A stretch of DNA of 64,000 bases from Novosphingobium sp. 28-62-57 (GCA_002256985.1 NCGO01000007.1:1-64000); one strand, 5' to 3'; shown: positions 46,143 to 55,269, counted from the first letter of the stretch. The notes: generated by a model from the letters alone, not told the origin. Translations and numbers: made by a program.

Positions 46143-47507
46143 TCAGAATGCCGAAGTCAGCCCGAATTCGGCGGCAGTGCGGCTGAAATCAAAAATGCCC
46201 ACGGTTGAGCGATTACGCTCTGCCCGCAGGCGGACGAACGGGGCGAACCCCTTGAACTGGATCGCGCGAAAGGTGCCCGACAGGCCCAGCGTGGTGCGCC
46301 GGTCTTCGCGCTTTTGCGGGTAAAGGACCAAGCGTTCATCCGCTGTTAGCCGTGAATGGCTGGCGTCCAGAACGAATGTAGTGCGGCCCACTTCGCGGAA
46401 GAGGTAAGCCGAGGCCCCGCCGGTCCAATCCGCCCAGCCCGCATCGCGCGCATCGGTGCGGCTGGCGCGCAACTGGATACCGCCGCCAAAGCGCGCGCTG
46501 AAGGCCCGGTCTACGCCCACGGTAGCCGCATAGATCGTGGCGTCCTGCAGATCGTTGCGGCGATTGTCGACGCGCGAGATCGCCCCTTCGGCGCGAAGCT
46601 GGCCGCGCTTGCCCAAAGGGTGCTGGAACACGGCGGAACCGCCCCACCCGCCGGTAAAGGGCTGCTGCCCGAACCAGCGCCACGATGGCCCGGCGGCCAG
46701 CGTGAGGCGATCGGTGCCCGAGGTAAATTCCGGCCCGACCTGCACGGCCAGCGCATAATCGTCAAACTGGCCAGTGCGGTAGAAATCGCCACTGCCCGAA
46801 AGGCGCGCGAGCAGACGCGTTTTCGCACCCAGCGGCAGGCGCGCATAGCTTTGGCCGCGCAGCGCAAGGCCGAGGCCCGATTGCGCGCGCGCATCATCGC
46901 TGAGCGCGAAATCGCCGATCACGGTGCCCAGCGTATCGGCGCGGGTGGCGCGGTTGATATTGCTATCGGGTGCCAGCGCCACTTCGATGCTGCCCCCCAC
47001 CGGTTTGGCGGCAGCAAGGGCTGCGGCATAGAAGCGGATCGCGCGTTCCACATCGGGCGGAAGCTGGCCAATGGCCTGTGCGGCGCGAATCTCCCGCTCT
47101 GCCGCGCCGAGGCGGCCCAACATCGCATTCATCCGCGCCAGTTCGAGCCGGACGCGGGCGACATCAGGCTTTTCATCAAGGATGCGCCGCAGTTCGACCG
47201 CCGCATCGCGGGTGCGGCCCATGCGATCGGCCAGCATCAGCGCAAGGCGAAAGCGCGCTTCGGAGCGCAGTTCAACCTCGGGATTTTCGTCAACCTCGGG
47301 ATTTTCGGCCAGAGCGCGATAGAGCTTTTCCGCAAGCGCGAAATCACCGGCATCGCGTGCGCCATCGGCAAGGGAAAAGAGCTGCGCCGATGTGAGCTTT
47401 ACCGGGGCCGGAGAGGATGGCTGATCTGCAGCGGATTCGGCCTGTCCGACCGCCAAATCCGGCGCGGCTGTTGCCAAAACTGCAAGGCTTACCCTCGCCA
47501 AGATCAT
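46143..47507 (-). CDS. Slam-like outer-membrane translocon (DUF560 family)
   Basis: A 454-residue protein. Signal peptide [15 protein letters not shown]; an N-terminal helical TPR-like domain (about 35-150: [60 protein letters not shown]); then a beta-barrel of about 14 strands ([20 protein letters not shown] to [12 protein letters not shown]) with the terminal Phe. This layout is that of surface lipoprotein assembly modulators, which deliver lipoproteins across the outer membrane in Neisseria and relatives. GAGG lies before the start. Directly upstream of the TbpB-like lipoprotein, same strand: an exporter-cargo operon. Confidence 0.85.
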   Translation of the reverse strand: MILARVSLAVLATAAPDLAVGQAESAADQPSSPAPVKLTSAQLFSLADGARDAGDFALAEKLYRALAENPEVDENPEVELRSEARFRLALMLADRMGRTRDAAVELRRILDEKPDVARVRLELARMNAMLGRLGAAEREIRAAQAIGQLPPDVERAIRFYAAALAAAKPVGGSIEVALAPDSNINRATRADTLGTVIGDFALSDDARAQSGLGLALRGQSYARLPLGAKTRLLARLSGSGDFYRTGQFDDYALAVQVGPEFTSGTDRLTLAAGPSWRWFGQQPFTGGWGGSAVFQHPLGKRGQLRAEGAISRVDNRRNDLQDATIYAATVGVDRAFSARFGGGIQLRASRTDARDAGWADWTGGASAYLFREVGRTTFVLDASHSRLTADERLVLYPQKREDRRTTLGLSGTFRAIQFKGFAPFVRLRAERNRSTVGIFDFSRTAAEFGLTSAF

Positions 47508-47838
47508 GCACTTCGCCTCACGCGGGGCGAAACTACCTATGGGCAGGGCAGACGCAAGAAGTTTCGGAACCACAATAGGTGGCTTTTGGGGCAATTTATT
47601 GCTGAACTGCAATTGCTTGCGGGGATGGTGGTGAGCTTGCGCCAAGGCGGCCCGGTAGCGGGCCCTCTTTGGCCAAACTGGGACGTTTTTGCCAAGCGTG
47701 CGATTTTTTTCATCAAGGGTGTGTCGCAGCGCACAATTCTGGCTCGACAAAGGTCGGGGTTTGTCGGAACCATACAATCGTCCGCGTCAAAACCTTGCTA
47801 GGTCACGTGGACGCTCAAGGAGTTTGGATACCGGTTCG

Positions 47839-48039
47839 ATGGTTGCCGATTTGCCCGAACATGCTGAAGACAGCCCGCAGAGTCTTTTCTGCCGCAGCAG
47901 TGGTGTGAACGCCGCACGGCCATTGGTTTCCGCCAACGTGCGCGAGCGCTTTGCGCGATACTTTGCAGCAGACTTTGCCGCAGCGATGACCGAGCATCGG
48001 CACGATAACGAGCATGATGTGCCGGTGGTGGCGGCCTGA
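47839..48039 (+). CDS. Small hypothetical ORF
   Basis: A 66-residue frame (MVADLPEHAEDSPQSLFCRS...) with a charged C-terminal part (RERFARYFAADFAAAMTEHR). No clear ribosome binding site or family. Weak support; may be non-coding. The 330 bp between it and the Slam gene start hold no other gene that I can see. Confidence 0.3.
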   Translation: MVADLPEHAEDSPQSLFCRSSGVNAARPLVSANVRERFARYFAADFAAAMTEHRHDNEHDVPVVAA

Positions 48040-48101
48040 GTTCCGGCGTCGGCTTTACGCTGGTGGCGTTTGATGTTGCTGGCGTTTTGATGCGCTAGCG
48101 G

Positions 48102-48290
48102 CGTCCCCGCGAAAGCGGGGACCTCAGGCCGTTTACGCTGACCTTCGGTAACACGCCTGAGGCCCCCGCCTTCGCGGGGGAGCGGGGTTTTTTGGGGCCT
48201 TCGGAGTTTTGTAGGTGTTGCCGGTGCCCCTCCACCATCCTGCGGATGGTCCCCCTCCTCCTTCGACAAGCTCAGGACGAGCGGTCGGGG
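48102..48290. repeat. Family A doublet, then families D and E
   Basis: A family A doublet (48102-48185: forward GTCCCCGCGAAAGCGGGGAC, reverse GGCCCCCGCCTTCGCGGGGG) is followed by family D (GGTGCCCCTCCACCATCCTG, 48224) fused to family E (CTTCGACAAGCTCAGGACGA, 48262). The same D-E fusion occurs at 50268. It fills the gap to the btuD stop codon. Confidence 0.88.
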
Positions 48291-48295
48291 GGGAA

Positions 48296-49027
48296 TTAGA
48301 GGGCTAGCGCCATATGGCCGGGGGTGCCTAGCCAGTGGCTTTCGAGGTTCCAGACCTTTGCAATGACCGCTTCTGACAGGGCGGTTTCGGGAGCGCCTTG
48401 GGCAGCGACGCGGCCTTGATCGAGCACGATCACATGATCGGCGTGGTTCATCGCTAGGGCCAGATCATGGACGACGAGGACGACGCCCTTGCCCTGCCCT
48501 GCAAGGTCGCGAAAGCGCGTGGCAAGATTGCGCTGGTGCGACAGATCGAGCGCGGCGAGCGGTTCGTCGGCGAGGATCCATTCGGGCTTCGTGGCCAGCA
48601 CGCGAGCGAGCATCGCGCGGGCGCGCTCTCCGCCTGAAAGGGTGTTGAGCGGGCGGTCGGCAAACGCGGTGAGATCAAGCGCGGACAGGACGTCTGCCAC
48701 GACCGCCGCGTTTTCGGCGGTGCTGGTGCGGTGCGGCAAGCGGCCAAGGCCTGCGAGCGTGCGGACCGAGAGGTTCCACGCGACTTCGCCCGATTGCGGC
48801 AGATAACCAATGCGGCGCGCGCGATCATCGGCGTTGAGCTGCGCCACAGGGTGGCTGCGCAGCGTTACCGTGCCGCTGGCTGGCGCGATCAGGCCTGCCA
48901 GTGTGGCCAGCAGCGTGGACTTGCCCGCGCCATTGGGGCCGACGATGGCCGTGACGCGGCCTGCGCGCAGTTGCGCGGTGACCTCGTGCAGGCGGTGGGG
49001 CACGGTGATGCGCAGGGCTTCAAGCAT
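48296..49027 (-). CDS. btuD: Vitamin B12 (or haem) ABC importer ATPase
   Basis: A 243-residue ATPase: Walker A VGPNGAGKSTLL, Q-loop IGYLPQSGEVAWNLSV, signature LSGGERARAMLARVLA, Walker B WILADEPLAALD and switch His VVHDLALAMNH. It powers the FecCD-type permease. The B12 assignment comes from the cobalamin riboswitch-led locus on the same strand (btuB, btuF, btuC, this gene). Two family A doublets separate it from btuC, but the strand order supports one transcript. By sequence alone, HmuV (haem) would be possible. Confidence 0.9.
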   Translation of the reverse strand: MLEALRITVPHRLHEVTAQLRAGRVTAIVGPNGAGKSTLLATLAGLIAPASGTVTLRSHPVAQLNADDRARRIGYLPQSGEVAWNLSVRTLAGLGRLPHRTSTAENAAVVADVLSALDLTAFADRPLNTLSGGERARAMLARVLATKPEWILADEPLAALDLSHQRNLATRFRDLAGQGKGVVLVVHDLALAMNHADHVIVLDQGRVAAQGAPETALSEAVIAKVWNLESHWLGTPGHMALAL

Positions 49028-49054
49028 CAGTCGCCACCCTACACTTGTGTTGCT

Positions 49055-49236
49055 TCCCCGCGAAGGCGGGGACCTCGGGCCGTTTACGCAAGCGTTCCGT
49101 CAAACTCCTGAGGCCCCCGCCTGCGCGGGGGAGCGGTGTTATTTGAATTGCTTGCTTCCCCGCGAAGGCGGGGACCTCGGGCGTTTTACGGAGAGGCTGC
49201 TTAAAACTCCTGAGGCCCCCGCCTGCGCGGGGGAGC
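49055..49236. repeat. Two family A doublets in tandem between btuD and btuC
   Basis: Doublets at 49055-49133 and 49156-49236. Forward arms begin at 49056 and 49158, a 102-bp step, close to the 101-bp period at 43 kb. They lie inside the btu operon. Confidence 0.9.
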
Positions 49237-49270
49237 GGGTGTTTGTTGAGGGGTGATGGTGACATTTGCA

Positions 49271-50254
49271 TCACGCCAAGTCCCGCCGCATCTTGAGCAG
49301 CAGGCGCAGGAAGAAGGGGGCTCCGGCGAGGCTGAGCGCGATGCCGAGGCGCAGTTCGCCGCCTTGGAGCGGCATCACGCGGCACAGGCAATCGGCGATC
49401 AGCAGCAGCAGCGCTCCGGCCAGCGCGCTGGGGATCAGCGTGGAGGACGGACGCTGGTCGGTGAACGGGCGGATCATGTGCGGCACCATCAGGCCGACGA
49501 AGCCGATCATGCCTGCCACCGCCACACCCGAGCCGACGATCAGGCCGATGGCGCAGATCATCAGCCAGAGCAGGCGTGTGGGATCCACGCCGAGCGAGCG
49601 GGCAGCGGATTCGCCCAGAGCCAGCGCATCGAGCGCAGGCGCGGCGCGCCACAGCAGCGCCAGGCCTGCCAGCGTGAGCGGGGCGGCGAGGCGCACTTCG
49701 TGCCAGCCGCGATCGGCCAGCGCGCCCATCAGCCAGGTGACGATCTCTGACAGGGCGAAAGGATTGGGCGAGAGGCTGATGGCAAGGCTGGTGAGCGCGC
49801 CAGCAAGGCTTGCGATCATCATGCCAGCCAGCGTGAACAGCGCAATGCCCCCTGCCCGGCCCGCAATCAGCGCGAGCAGGCCCATCGCACCGCCGCCGCC
49901 GATGAGGGCGAAGAGCGGCAGGGTGAGCACTTGCGTTTCATAGCCGGTGTAGAACGACAGCACGGCCCCGAGCGCGGCGGCGGGCGCTATGCCGAACAGG
50001 CCGGGGTCGGCCAGCGGATTGCGCAAGTAGCCCTGCATGGCGGCGCCCGCTGCGCCAAGCCCTGCGCCAAGGATCAGCGCGAGGACCGCGCGGGGGAGGC
50101 GCAATTCCATCAGGATGGCGGTGGCATTGGGGACCGGGGGGCTGAACGGGCTGATCCAGACTTGCCCGGCGAGGAGCGAGAGGGGGATGGTGACCAGCAG
50201 GAGGGCGAGGAGGGTTTTGGTGAGGGGGAGCGGGGTTTTGGGGTGGCCTGTCAC
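49271..50254 (-). CDS. btuC: Vitamin B12 ABC importer permease
   Basis: A 327-residue FecCD-family integral membrane protein with about ten transmembrane helices. LRLPRAVLALILGAGLGAAG, GYLRNPLADPGLFGIAPAAA and GMIGFVGLMVPHMIRPFTD are family signatures. It forms the channel through which BtuF hands over cobalamin. The GTG start overlaps the btuF stop (GTGA). GTG or in-frame alternatives cannot be excluded but the coupling is convincing. Confidence 0.93.
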   Translation of the reverse strand: MTGHPKTPLPLTKTLLALLLVTIPLSLLAGQVWISPFSPPVPNATAILMELRLPRAVLALILGAGLGAAGAAMQGYLRNPLADPGLFGIAPAAALGAVLSFYTGYETQVLTLPLFALIGGGGAMGLLALIAGRAGGIALFTLAGMMIASLAGALTSLAISLSPNPFALSEIVTWLMGALADRGWHEVRLAAPLTLAGLALLWRAAPALDALALGESAARSLGVDPTRLLWLMICAIGLIVGSGVAVAGMIGFVGLMVPHMIRPFTDQRPSSTLIPSALAGALLLLIADCLCRVMPLQGGELRLGIALSLAGAPFFLRLLLKMRRDLA

Positions 50255-51204
50255 CGAGGGTGCCCCTCCACCATCTGCGATGGTCCCCCTCCTCCTTCGA
50301 CAAGCTCAGGACGAGCGGGCGGGGAGGAACTGCGGACTTCGGCGAGCCTTTGGGCGGCGGCGATCAGGGTGGGGCCGCCGCAGTAGAGGAGTTTGGGGTT
50401 CAGCGCAGCGCGGCGGGTGGTTTTGAGGGCGCTGAGCGCGGGGTGGCTTAGCACGCGGTCATCGCCGCCGATGTTTGACCCTTGCCCCGTTTCGGCAGAG
50501 CGGCCCGCGACGAGGATCAGCGCGGGCGGATCGGCCAGCATGCGTTCGAGCGGGAGCAAGTCAGCCTGCCCCAGCCCGCGCGCGGCGGCGAAGTTGGCAA
50601 AGCCGGTGCGGCGCAGCACATCGGCGATCAGCGTGCCATCGCCGGGGACCATGCCGCCCGATTGCCAGACGACCGTGGGGATCGGTGCCGCGCCAGCAGG
50701 TGGCGCTGCTGCGGCAAGGGCAGCGTTGATGCGCGCGATCAGGGCTTCGCCGCGTGCGGGCTGGCCAATCAGGCCTGCGATCTGGCGGATCTGGGCGTGG
50801 TTTTCCTCGACCGTCATGGCCATGCCGATGCGTTCGAGCCGCAGGCCGAGGCGGCTGTAGGCGCTTGCGGTGGCCGGATCGGTGAAGGTGCTGCCGAGCA
50901 CGATATCGGGTTTGAGCGCCAGCACTTCTTCCACCGTGCCGCGCGTGGCGGGGAAACGGCGGGCTTCGGCCGCGTCCATCGAGGTAGAGCGCGGATCGTG
51001 GCTGTAGTGCGAAATGGCCAGGATCTGCGCCGGGTCTGCCACTTCGGCGAGGATTGCGTCGGTGCAGGGGTTCAGGCTGACGAGTGTAGGGTGATGCTGC
51101 TTCGGGGGGTGGTTCTCTTCCAGGGGTTCTGGCGCCGCGCGGGATTGGGGGATGCAGCCGGAGGTTAAACTTGCTGCGAGCGCGGCGAAAGCGAAGAGCA
51201 CCAC
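50251..51204 (-). CDS. btuF: Periplasmic cobalamin-binding protein, repeat-derived ends
   Basis: A 317-residue FecB/BtuF-type binding protein. The lipoprotein-like signal VVLFAFAALAASLTSGC is followed by PTLVSLNPCTDAILAEVADP, ISHYSHDPRS, EEVLALKPDIVLGS and a C-terminal lobe (PPALILVAGRSAETG). Twin GTG starts (51204, 51201) sit directly after a family C hairpin (51210-51236), whose GAGGAGGGGGCAGG probably serves as the Shine-Dalgarno sequence. About 26 C-terminal residues (from RSSSPPARPELVEG) are coded by families E and D (50265-50335). The gene can be read upstream to 51576, but that part is repeat sequence. GTG/ATGA overlap with btuC. Confidence 0.87.
   Translation of the reverse strand: MVLFAFAALAASLTSGCIPQSRAAPEPLEENHPPKQHHPTLVSLNPCTDAILAEVADPAQILAISHYSHDPRSTSMDAAEARRFPATRGTVEEVLALKPDIVLGSTFTDPATASAYSRLGLRLERIGMAMTVEENHAQIRQIAGLIGQPARGEALIARINAALAAAAPPAGAAPIPTVVWQSGGMVPGDGTLIADVLRRTGFANFAAARGLGQADLLPLERMLADPPALILVAGRSAETGQGSNIGGDDRVLSHPALSALKTTRRAALNPKLLYCGGPTLIAAAQRLAEVRSSSPPARPELVEGGGGPSQMVEGHPR
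50265..50335. repeat. Families D and E forming the btuF 3' end
   Basis: GGTGCCCCTCCACCATCTGC (50269) followed by CTTCGACAAGCTCAGGACGA (50300), the same D-E fusion as at 48224-48290. Translated on the minus strand it reads PELVEGGGGPSQMVEGHPR. Confidence 0.88.
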
Positions 51205-51470
51205 CCCCCTGCCCCCTCCTCTGAAGAGGAGGGGGAGAAGAGAGGGCCTGCCCCCTCCGTGCAAGAGGAGGGGGGGAAGTGTTGTGTTTGGTTGCCTGAG
51301 GTCCCCGCCTTCGCGGGGACGCGAGCTACTTTGAGTTTTAGCTTGGTGCGTCCCCGCCCCTCGACACGCTCGGGATAAACTGCCCAAAGGGCAGGCGGGG
51401 ACCTCGGGCCGACTACCCCAGTGTTCCGTAAAACGCCTGAGGCCCCCGCTTTCGCGGGGGAGCAGGGTTT
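51205..51470. repeat. Repeat cluster between btuB and btuF: families C, A and a nested element
   Basis: Two family C hairpins (51208-51237 and 51250-51276), a reverse family A arm (51296-51321), a forward arm at 51350-51410 whose loop is replaced by CCCTCGACACGCTCGGGATA and AACTGCCCAAAGGGCA, and a reverse arm at 51436-51464. The nested segment is the reverse complement of the one at 39203. The 290 bp hold no gene. Confidence 0.88.
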
Positions 51471-51494
51471 GGGGTTGGGGCGTCCGGGTGCGCA

Positions 51495-53375
51495 TCAGTA
51501 GCGGGCGCGCAGGCCGATGGTGGCGGAGCGGCCCCAGGTGCCATAGGTTGCGACGGTCTGGTAGGCCTGATCGCACAGGTTTTCCACGCGTCCATAGAGT
51601 TCCACGCGGTCGGTCACGGGGAAGCTCGCGCGCACGGTGGTCAACGCGTAGCCATCGAGGCGAGTGCTGTTTGACGCATTGTCAAAGCTGTCTCCCACAA
51701 GCCGCAGGTCCGCCCCCAGAATAAGGCCTGCAAGCGGTGTGGTCCAGTCGCTCGACAGCGTCAACGCGTGTGACGGCCTACGCGCCAGGTCTTTGCCGAA
51801 GTTGGCGTTGCCGGCGGTGCGGTTTTCGGTTTCGAGGTAGGTATAGGCGGCTTGCAGGTGCAGCGTATCGATGGGGCGGGCCCCGAGTTCGGCTTCGATA
51901 CCTTGGGCGCGGGCGAGGCCGACGTTGTCATAAAGGCCGAAGGGCCGGTCGGCGCAGCGGTTCAGGCTGGCGCAGGAGACGAAGGCGATCAGATTGCGGC
52001 TGTCGCGGCGGAACACGGTAACCGCGGCGTGGAGATTGCTGTAAGCTGCGCCCCATTCCAGCCCTGCGTCATAGCTTTTGCTGCGTTCGGGATTGAGCGC
52101 GGTGTTGCCATAGATCGACAGCAGATTGAACAGCGTCGGTGCGCGGAAGCCTTCGCCATAGCTGGCGCGCAGGCGCAGATCGTCGGTCAGTGCGAAGCTG
52201 CCGTTGGCGCCGAAGGTCCATGCTGTGCCGAACCGGCTATGATCGTCCACGCGGACACCGGCAGCAAGGTTGGCGCGGCCATTGCTCCAGCCCAGCAGCG
52301 CGTGGCCAGAGGTGAGGTTAGCGCGGGCTTCAGGATCAAACGTGCTGGAAAAGCGCGTCCACTCGCTGTCTGCGCCGAAATCGAGCGTGAAATCGGCGGG
52401 CAAGTTCAACCGCCCGGTCAGATCGGCGCGTTCGGAGCGGGCCTTGTAGCCATAATCGGGCGTGGCGGCGGCATCATCGGCGAAGTAATCGCGGCGGGTA
52501 TCGGCCAGCGCAAAGCCGGTGTTGATGGTCAGCGCGCTGGAGACATAGCGCAGGCCGACGCGGCCCGAGGCCTGGCGGGTTTCCTGCACATCGGTGGTAT
52601 CGCCAAAGCCGTTAACACCAAACCCGTCGATGTCAGTGCGGCTGTTGGCATAGCGGGAGGTGGCGACAATCGCGAGTTCGTCGGTCAGGTTCAGGCGGCC
52701 GCGCCCGCCGATGCGCCATTGCCGGAAGCCATCGGCTTCGGTGCCCACGGCGGCAGCAGAAACGCCATCGGTGCGGGTGTAGCCGCCGTTGAGCGTGAGC
52801 GCGGCGCGATTTGACGAAACGCCCGCGGCGGCATCGGCGGTGTAGCTCTCGTTCGCGCCATATTCGGCGCTGGCCTCCACGCCATTCAGATCGCGCGATT
52901 GGACGGCGATGATGCCGCCGATGGCCGCGCTGCCCCAGACGACCGAGTTCGATCCGCGCAACACATCGATCCGCTCAAGCCCGCCGGGGGTGAGCGTCCC
53001 GAAATCGAAGCCGCCCGAGGGGGCTGCAACGTCTTCAAGCCGGACGCCATCGACGAGGACGAGGACCTGTTCGGAATCAGAGCCGCGCAGGCGCACGCCG
53101 GTGACGCTGCCGGGGCCGCCATTGCGCGTGATGGTGAGGCCGGGGACGCGTTCAAGCACGCGGGTGATGTCGGGGCCCTGAATCGACTTGATTTCATCAG
53201 CGGTGATGACAGTGACTGGCTGGCCAAGACGGCTGAGCGTGGTTTCGCTGCCGGTGGCGATGACGGTGATGGCATCGGGGCGGATTTGATCAGCAATGAC
53301 AATATCGTCAGCGCCCTGTGCGAGCGCAGGACACGCGAAAACGACGGCAGAAACGGAAAGCAGATACTTGTTCAC
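51495..53375 (-). CDS. btuB: TonB-dependent vitamin B12 receptor
   Basis: A 626-residue outer-membrane receptor. Signal peptide VNKYLLSVSAVVFACPALAQ; plug with IVIADQIRPDAITVIATGSE (a TonB-box-like region), TRVLERVPGLTITRNGGPGS, VRLRGSDSEQVLVLVDGVRL, VLRGSNSVVWGSAAIGG; then a 22-strand barrel ending TWGRSATIGLRARY. The GTG start at 53375 follows GGAG at nine bases and gives the signal peptide; longer ATG starts are less likely. The upstream cobalamin riboswitch supports B12 as ligand. Confidence 0.92.
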   Translation of the reverse strand: MNKYLLSVSAVVFACPALAQGADDIVIADQIRPDAITVIATGSETTLSRLGQPVTVITADEIKSIQGPDITRVLERVPGLTITRNGGPGSVTGVRLRGSDSEQVLVLVDGVRLEDVAAPSGGFDFGTLTPGGLERIDVLRGSNSVVWGSAAIGGIIAVQSRDLNGVEASAEYGANESYTADAAAGVSSNRAALTLNGGYTRTDGVSAAAVGTEADGFRQWRIGGRGRLNLTDELAIVATSRYANSRTDIDGFGVNGFGDTTDVQETRQASGRVGLRYVSSALTINTGFALADTRRDYFADDAAATPDYGYKARSERADLTGRLNLPADFTLDFGADSEWTRFSSTFDPEARANLTSGHALLGWSNGRANLAAGVRVDDHSRFGTAWTFGANGSFALTDDLRLRASYGEGFRAPTLFNLLSIYGNTALNPERSKSYDAGLEWGAAYSNLHAAVTVFRRDSRNLIAFVSCASLNRCADRPFGLYDNVGLARAQGIEAELGARPIDTLHLQAAYTYLETENRTAGNANFGKDLARRPSHALTLSSDWTTPLAGLILGADLRLVGDSFDNASNSTRLDGYALTTVRASFPVTDRVELYGRVENLCDQAYQTVATYGTWGRSATIGLRARY

Positions 53376-53499
53376 AAGACATAACTCCGGCCACGAACGG
53401 TTCATGCCGTTCATGGCGAGAGGAGCGCTGGGCCATGGAATTGGCGCGCCTCGTCGCATGCGCCCGGTACACCCCGCCCGGCCGCGGAACGACAACCAG

Positions 53500-53675
53500 T
53501 GGCAGGTTTCCTGGCTCCCGGGTCATCGCGCGTTGCCCGCCTTCCCAGCGCCGGATGAACCGGCCCCAGTGGCATAGTCTGGCAACGCACTATCCGGTTA
53601 CAGTTGCGGGGGCAGCGCCGGATTTGAACCGGCTTCCCTCTTAGCCCGTTTGACGGGGCACCGTTGGCGTCGGCG
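53500..53675 (-). promoter_or_regulatory. Cobalamin riboswitch upstream of btuB
   Basis: On the minus strand: GGTGCCCC, AAGAGGGAAGCCGG, AATCCGGCGCTGCCCCCGCA, ACTGTAACCGG, the B12 box core GCCACTGG, then GGGAAGGCGGGC and GGGAGCCAGGAAACCTGCC. All the conserved parts of the adenosylcobalamin aptamer (P2-P6 and the kissing loop segments) are present in order. The aptamer ends about 125 bp before the btuB start and represses it when cobalamin is bound, probably by sequestering the ribosome binding site or ending transcription. Confidence 0.95.
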
Positions 53676-53746
53676 CGGATATTAGCCGGAAATTCAAAGC
53701 TCGGCAAGGGGCGACCTGCACTTTGGGACAGGATCGCTACCTAGCA

Positions 53747-53840
53747 TCGTCATTGCGAACCCACGCAGTGGGGAAGCAATCCAGAGCGGAATGACACGAC
53801 TCTGGATTGCTTCGTCGGCTTTGCCTCCTCGCAATGACGA
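53747..53840. repeat. Family F palindromic repeat
   Basis: CGTCATTGCGAACCCACGCA on the left and TTTGCCTCCTCGCAATGACG on the right, with the inner pair AGCAATCCAGAG/CTCTGGATTGCT. It is a sphingomonad-type repeat; this is a single copy in the window. It lies between the riboswitch and the hydrolase gene. Confidence 0.88.
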
Positions 53841-53981
53841 ACCGGTTGGAGGCAAGAAGCGGGGGCAATTAACCGGATCGAAGGGGGATGTACCGCATCG
53901 GGACAGCGGGAAATCCACAGATGCGCTCACCTGCGCAAAGGATTAGCGGGACGGGGAATTATCAGGATTTTTGGCTCCACC

Positions 53982-55250
53982 ATGCCTTTGGACTTTGCCT
54001 ATCGGCCCATCGATCTGCCTGCGGCCCTGCCGCAGCAGCGTGCGGTTGCGGCCAAGGCTGTTCCCGAAGGCGCAATCCTGCAGGGTCCGGTGTTGGTATC
54101 CGAACCCCGCCCCCGCGACTTTGCCGCGCGCGTGCGGCGGCGCGACATGCGCTCGATCCGGCGGGCCTTGCGCGGGCCTTCGGTGCTGCGGCAGCGGCTG
54201 GCGGGTGTGGCCGTGTTCGGCCTTCTGGCCACGGTGCTCAGCCCCATTGGCTGGGGCGAGCCGGGCGGCGTGCGTGCGGCGACCGCGCGTGTGCAGATGG
54301 CTGGTCTTCAGCCGTTCGAGCGTGGAGGCGAGAGCTTTCCGGGATCGGCGTTCTATTGGCTCGATACGCAAGACAGCGGGCTGATCGAGCCGACCGAGGC
54401 GCAATCCAAATGGGATCAGGCGAAATGGGATCAGAGCAAGAGCGATGCCGATATCGGCTCGGCCCGTCCGATACTGGCCACCGGCACGACCGAGGACCGT
54501 TGGCGCGCGTTGCAGTGCCTGACGACCGCGATCTACTATGAGGCGGCGAGCGAGCCTGACGCGGGCCAGCGCGCGGTGGCGCAAGTGGTGCTGAACCGGG
54601 TGGCGCATCCGGCATGGCCGAATACGGTGTGCGGCGTGGTCTATCAGGGATCGGAGCGGCCATCGTGCCAGTTCTCGTTCGCCTGCGACGGATCGCTGGC
54701 CCGCAAGCCGATGAAGGCGTTCTGGGACCGCGCGCGGCGTGTGGCGGCAGATGCGCTGGCAGGCAATGTCTATGCGCCGGTGGGGCTGGCGACACACTAT
54801 CACACCACGGCGGTGCATCCATACTGGGCGCCGAGCCTGAGCTTTATCGGCACAATTGGCGCGCATCGGTTCTATAACTGGGCGGGCGCTGCCGGGAAGC
54901 CCTCGGCCTTCACCGCGCGCTATGCCGGGCGCGAGCCGATTGCCGCACCCCATCCACGCACGTGGACGCCATCGCCTGCCGATATTGCCGATCCGCTGGC
55001 TTTGGAGAAGGCGTTCGAGGCGGGGAAGATTGCGGCGGCCTCGACGTCTGTGGTCGGCCCTGCCCCGGCTTATGCTGCGCCGCTCCTGCAGCGTGGCGGC
55101 GATGCGGTGTTCCGGGCACAAGGTTTGCCCGGGCTGGTTGCGCCTGTGGGCAAGGCACCGAACGCGGGCGAAGCTCCGGCATCGGGCAGCGGATCGGTGC
55201 TGCCGGGGCATGAAGGTGCCAGCCAGTGGATTGCGCAGCCGAGGGCTTAG
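53982..55250 (+). CDS. Cell-wall hydrolase, SleB/CwlJ family
   Basis: A 422-residue protein: basic cytoplasmic N-terminus (1-75), one transmembrane or signal segment (VAVFGLLATVLSPIGWG), and a hydrolase domain (about 165-300) with LTTAIYYEAASEPDAGQRAV, VVLNRVAHPAWPNTVCGVVY and CQFSFACDG, typical of SleB-like amidases/transglycosylases. The glutamate of YYEAASE is the likely catalytic residue. The final 100 residues are Pro/Ala-rich. Probably peptidoglycan remodelling in the periplasm; not a spore protein in this organism. Confidence 0.88.
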   Translation: MPLDFAYRPIDLPAALPQQRAVAAKAVPEGAILQGPVLVSEPRPRDFAARVRRRDMRSIRRALRGPSVLRQRLAGVAVFGLLATVLSPIGWGEPGGVRAATARVQMAGLQPFERGGESFPGSAFYWLDTQDSGLIEPTEAQSKWDQAKWDQSKSDADIGSARPILATGTTEDRWRALQCLTTAIYYEAASEPDAGQRAVAQVVLNRVAHPAWPNTVCGVVYQGSERPSCQFSFACDGSLARKPMKAFWDRARRVAADALAGNVYAPVGLATHYHTTAVHPYWAPSLSFIGTIGAHRFYNWAGAAGKPSAFTARYAGREPIAAPHPRTWTPSPADIADPLALEKAFEAGKIAAASTSVVGPAPAYAAPLLQRGGDAVFRAQGLPGLVAPVGKAPNAGEAPASGSGSVLPGHEGASQWIAQPRA

Positions 55251-55269
55251 AGCTTCGCGATTTCTGTTT

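Noticed and set aside
47839..48039. Start of a toxin or regulator gene next to the Slam locus
   Set aside because: No family match, no good ribosome binding site and no partner gene; listed only as a weak small ORF.
53600..53640. tRNA-like sequence (GGTTCAAATCC near GAGGGAAGCCGG)
   Set aside because: This is part of the cobalamin riboswitch: GGTGCC, the GCTGCCCCCGCA segment and the B12 box GCCACTGG are all present, and no tRNA acceptor stem can be formed.
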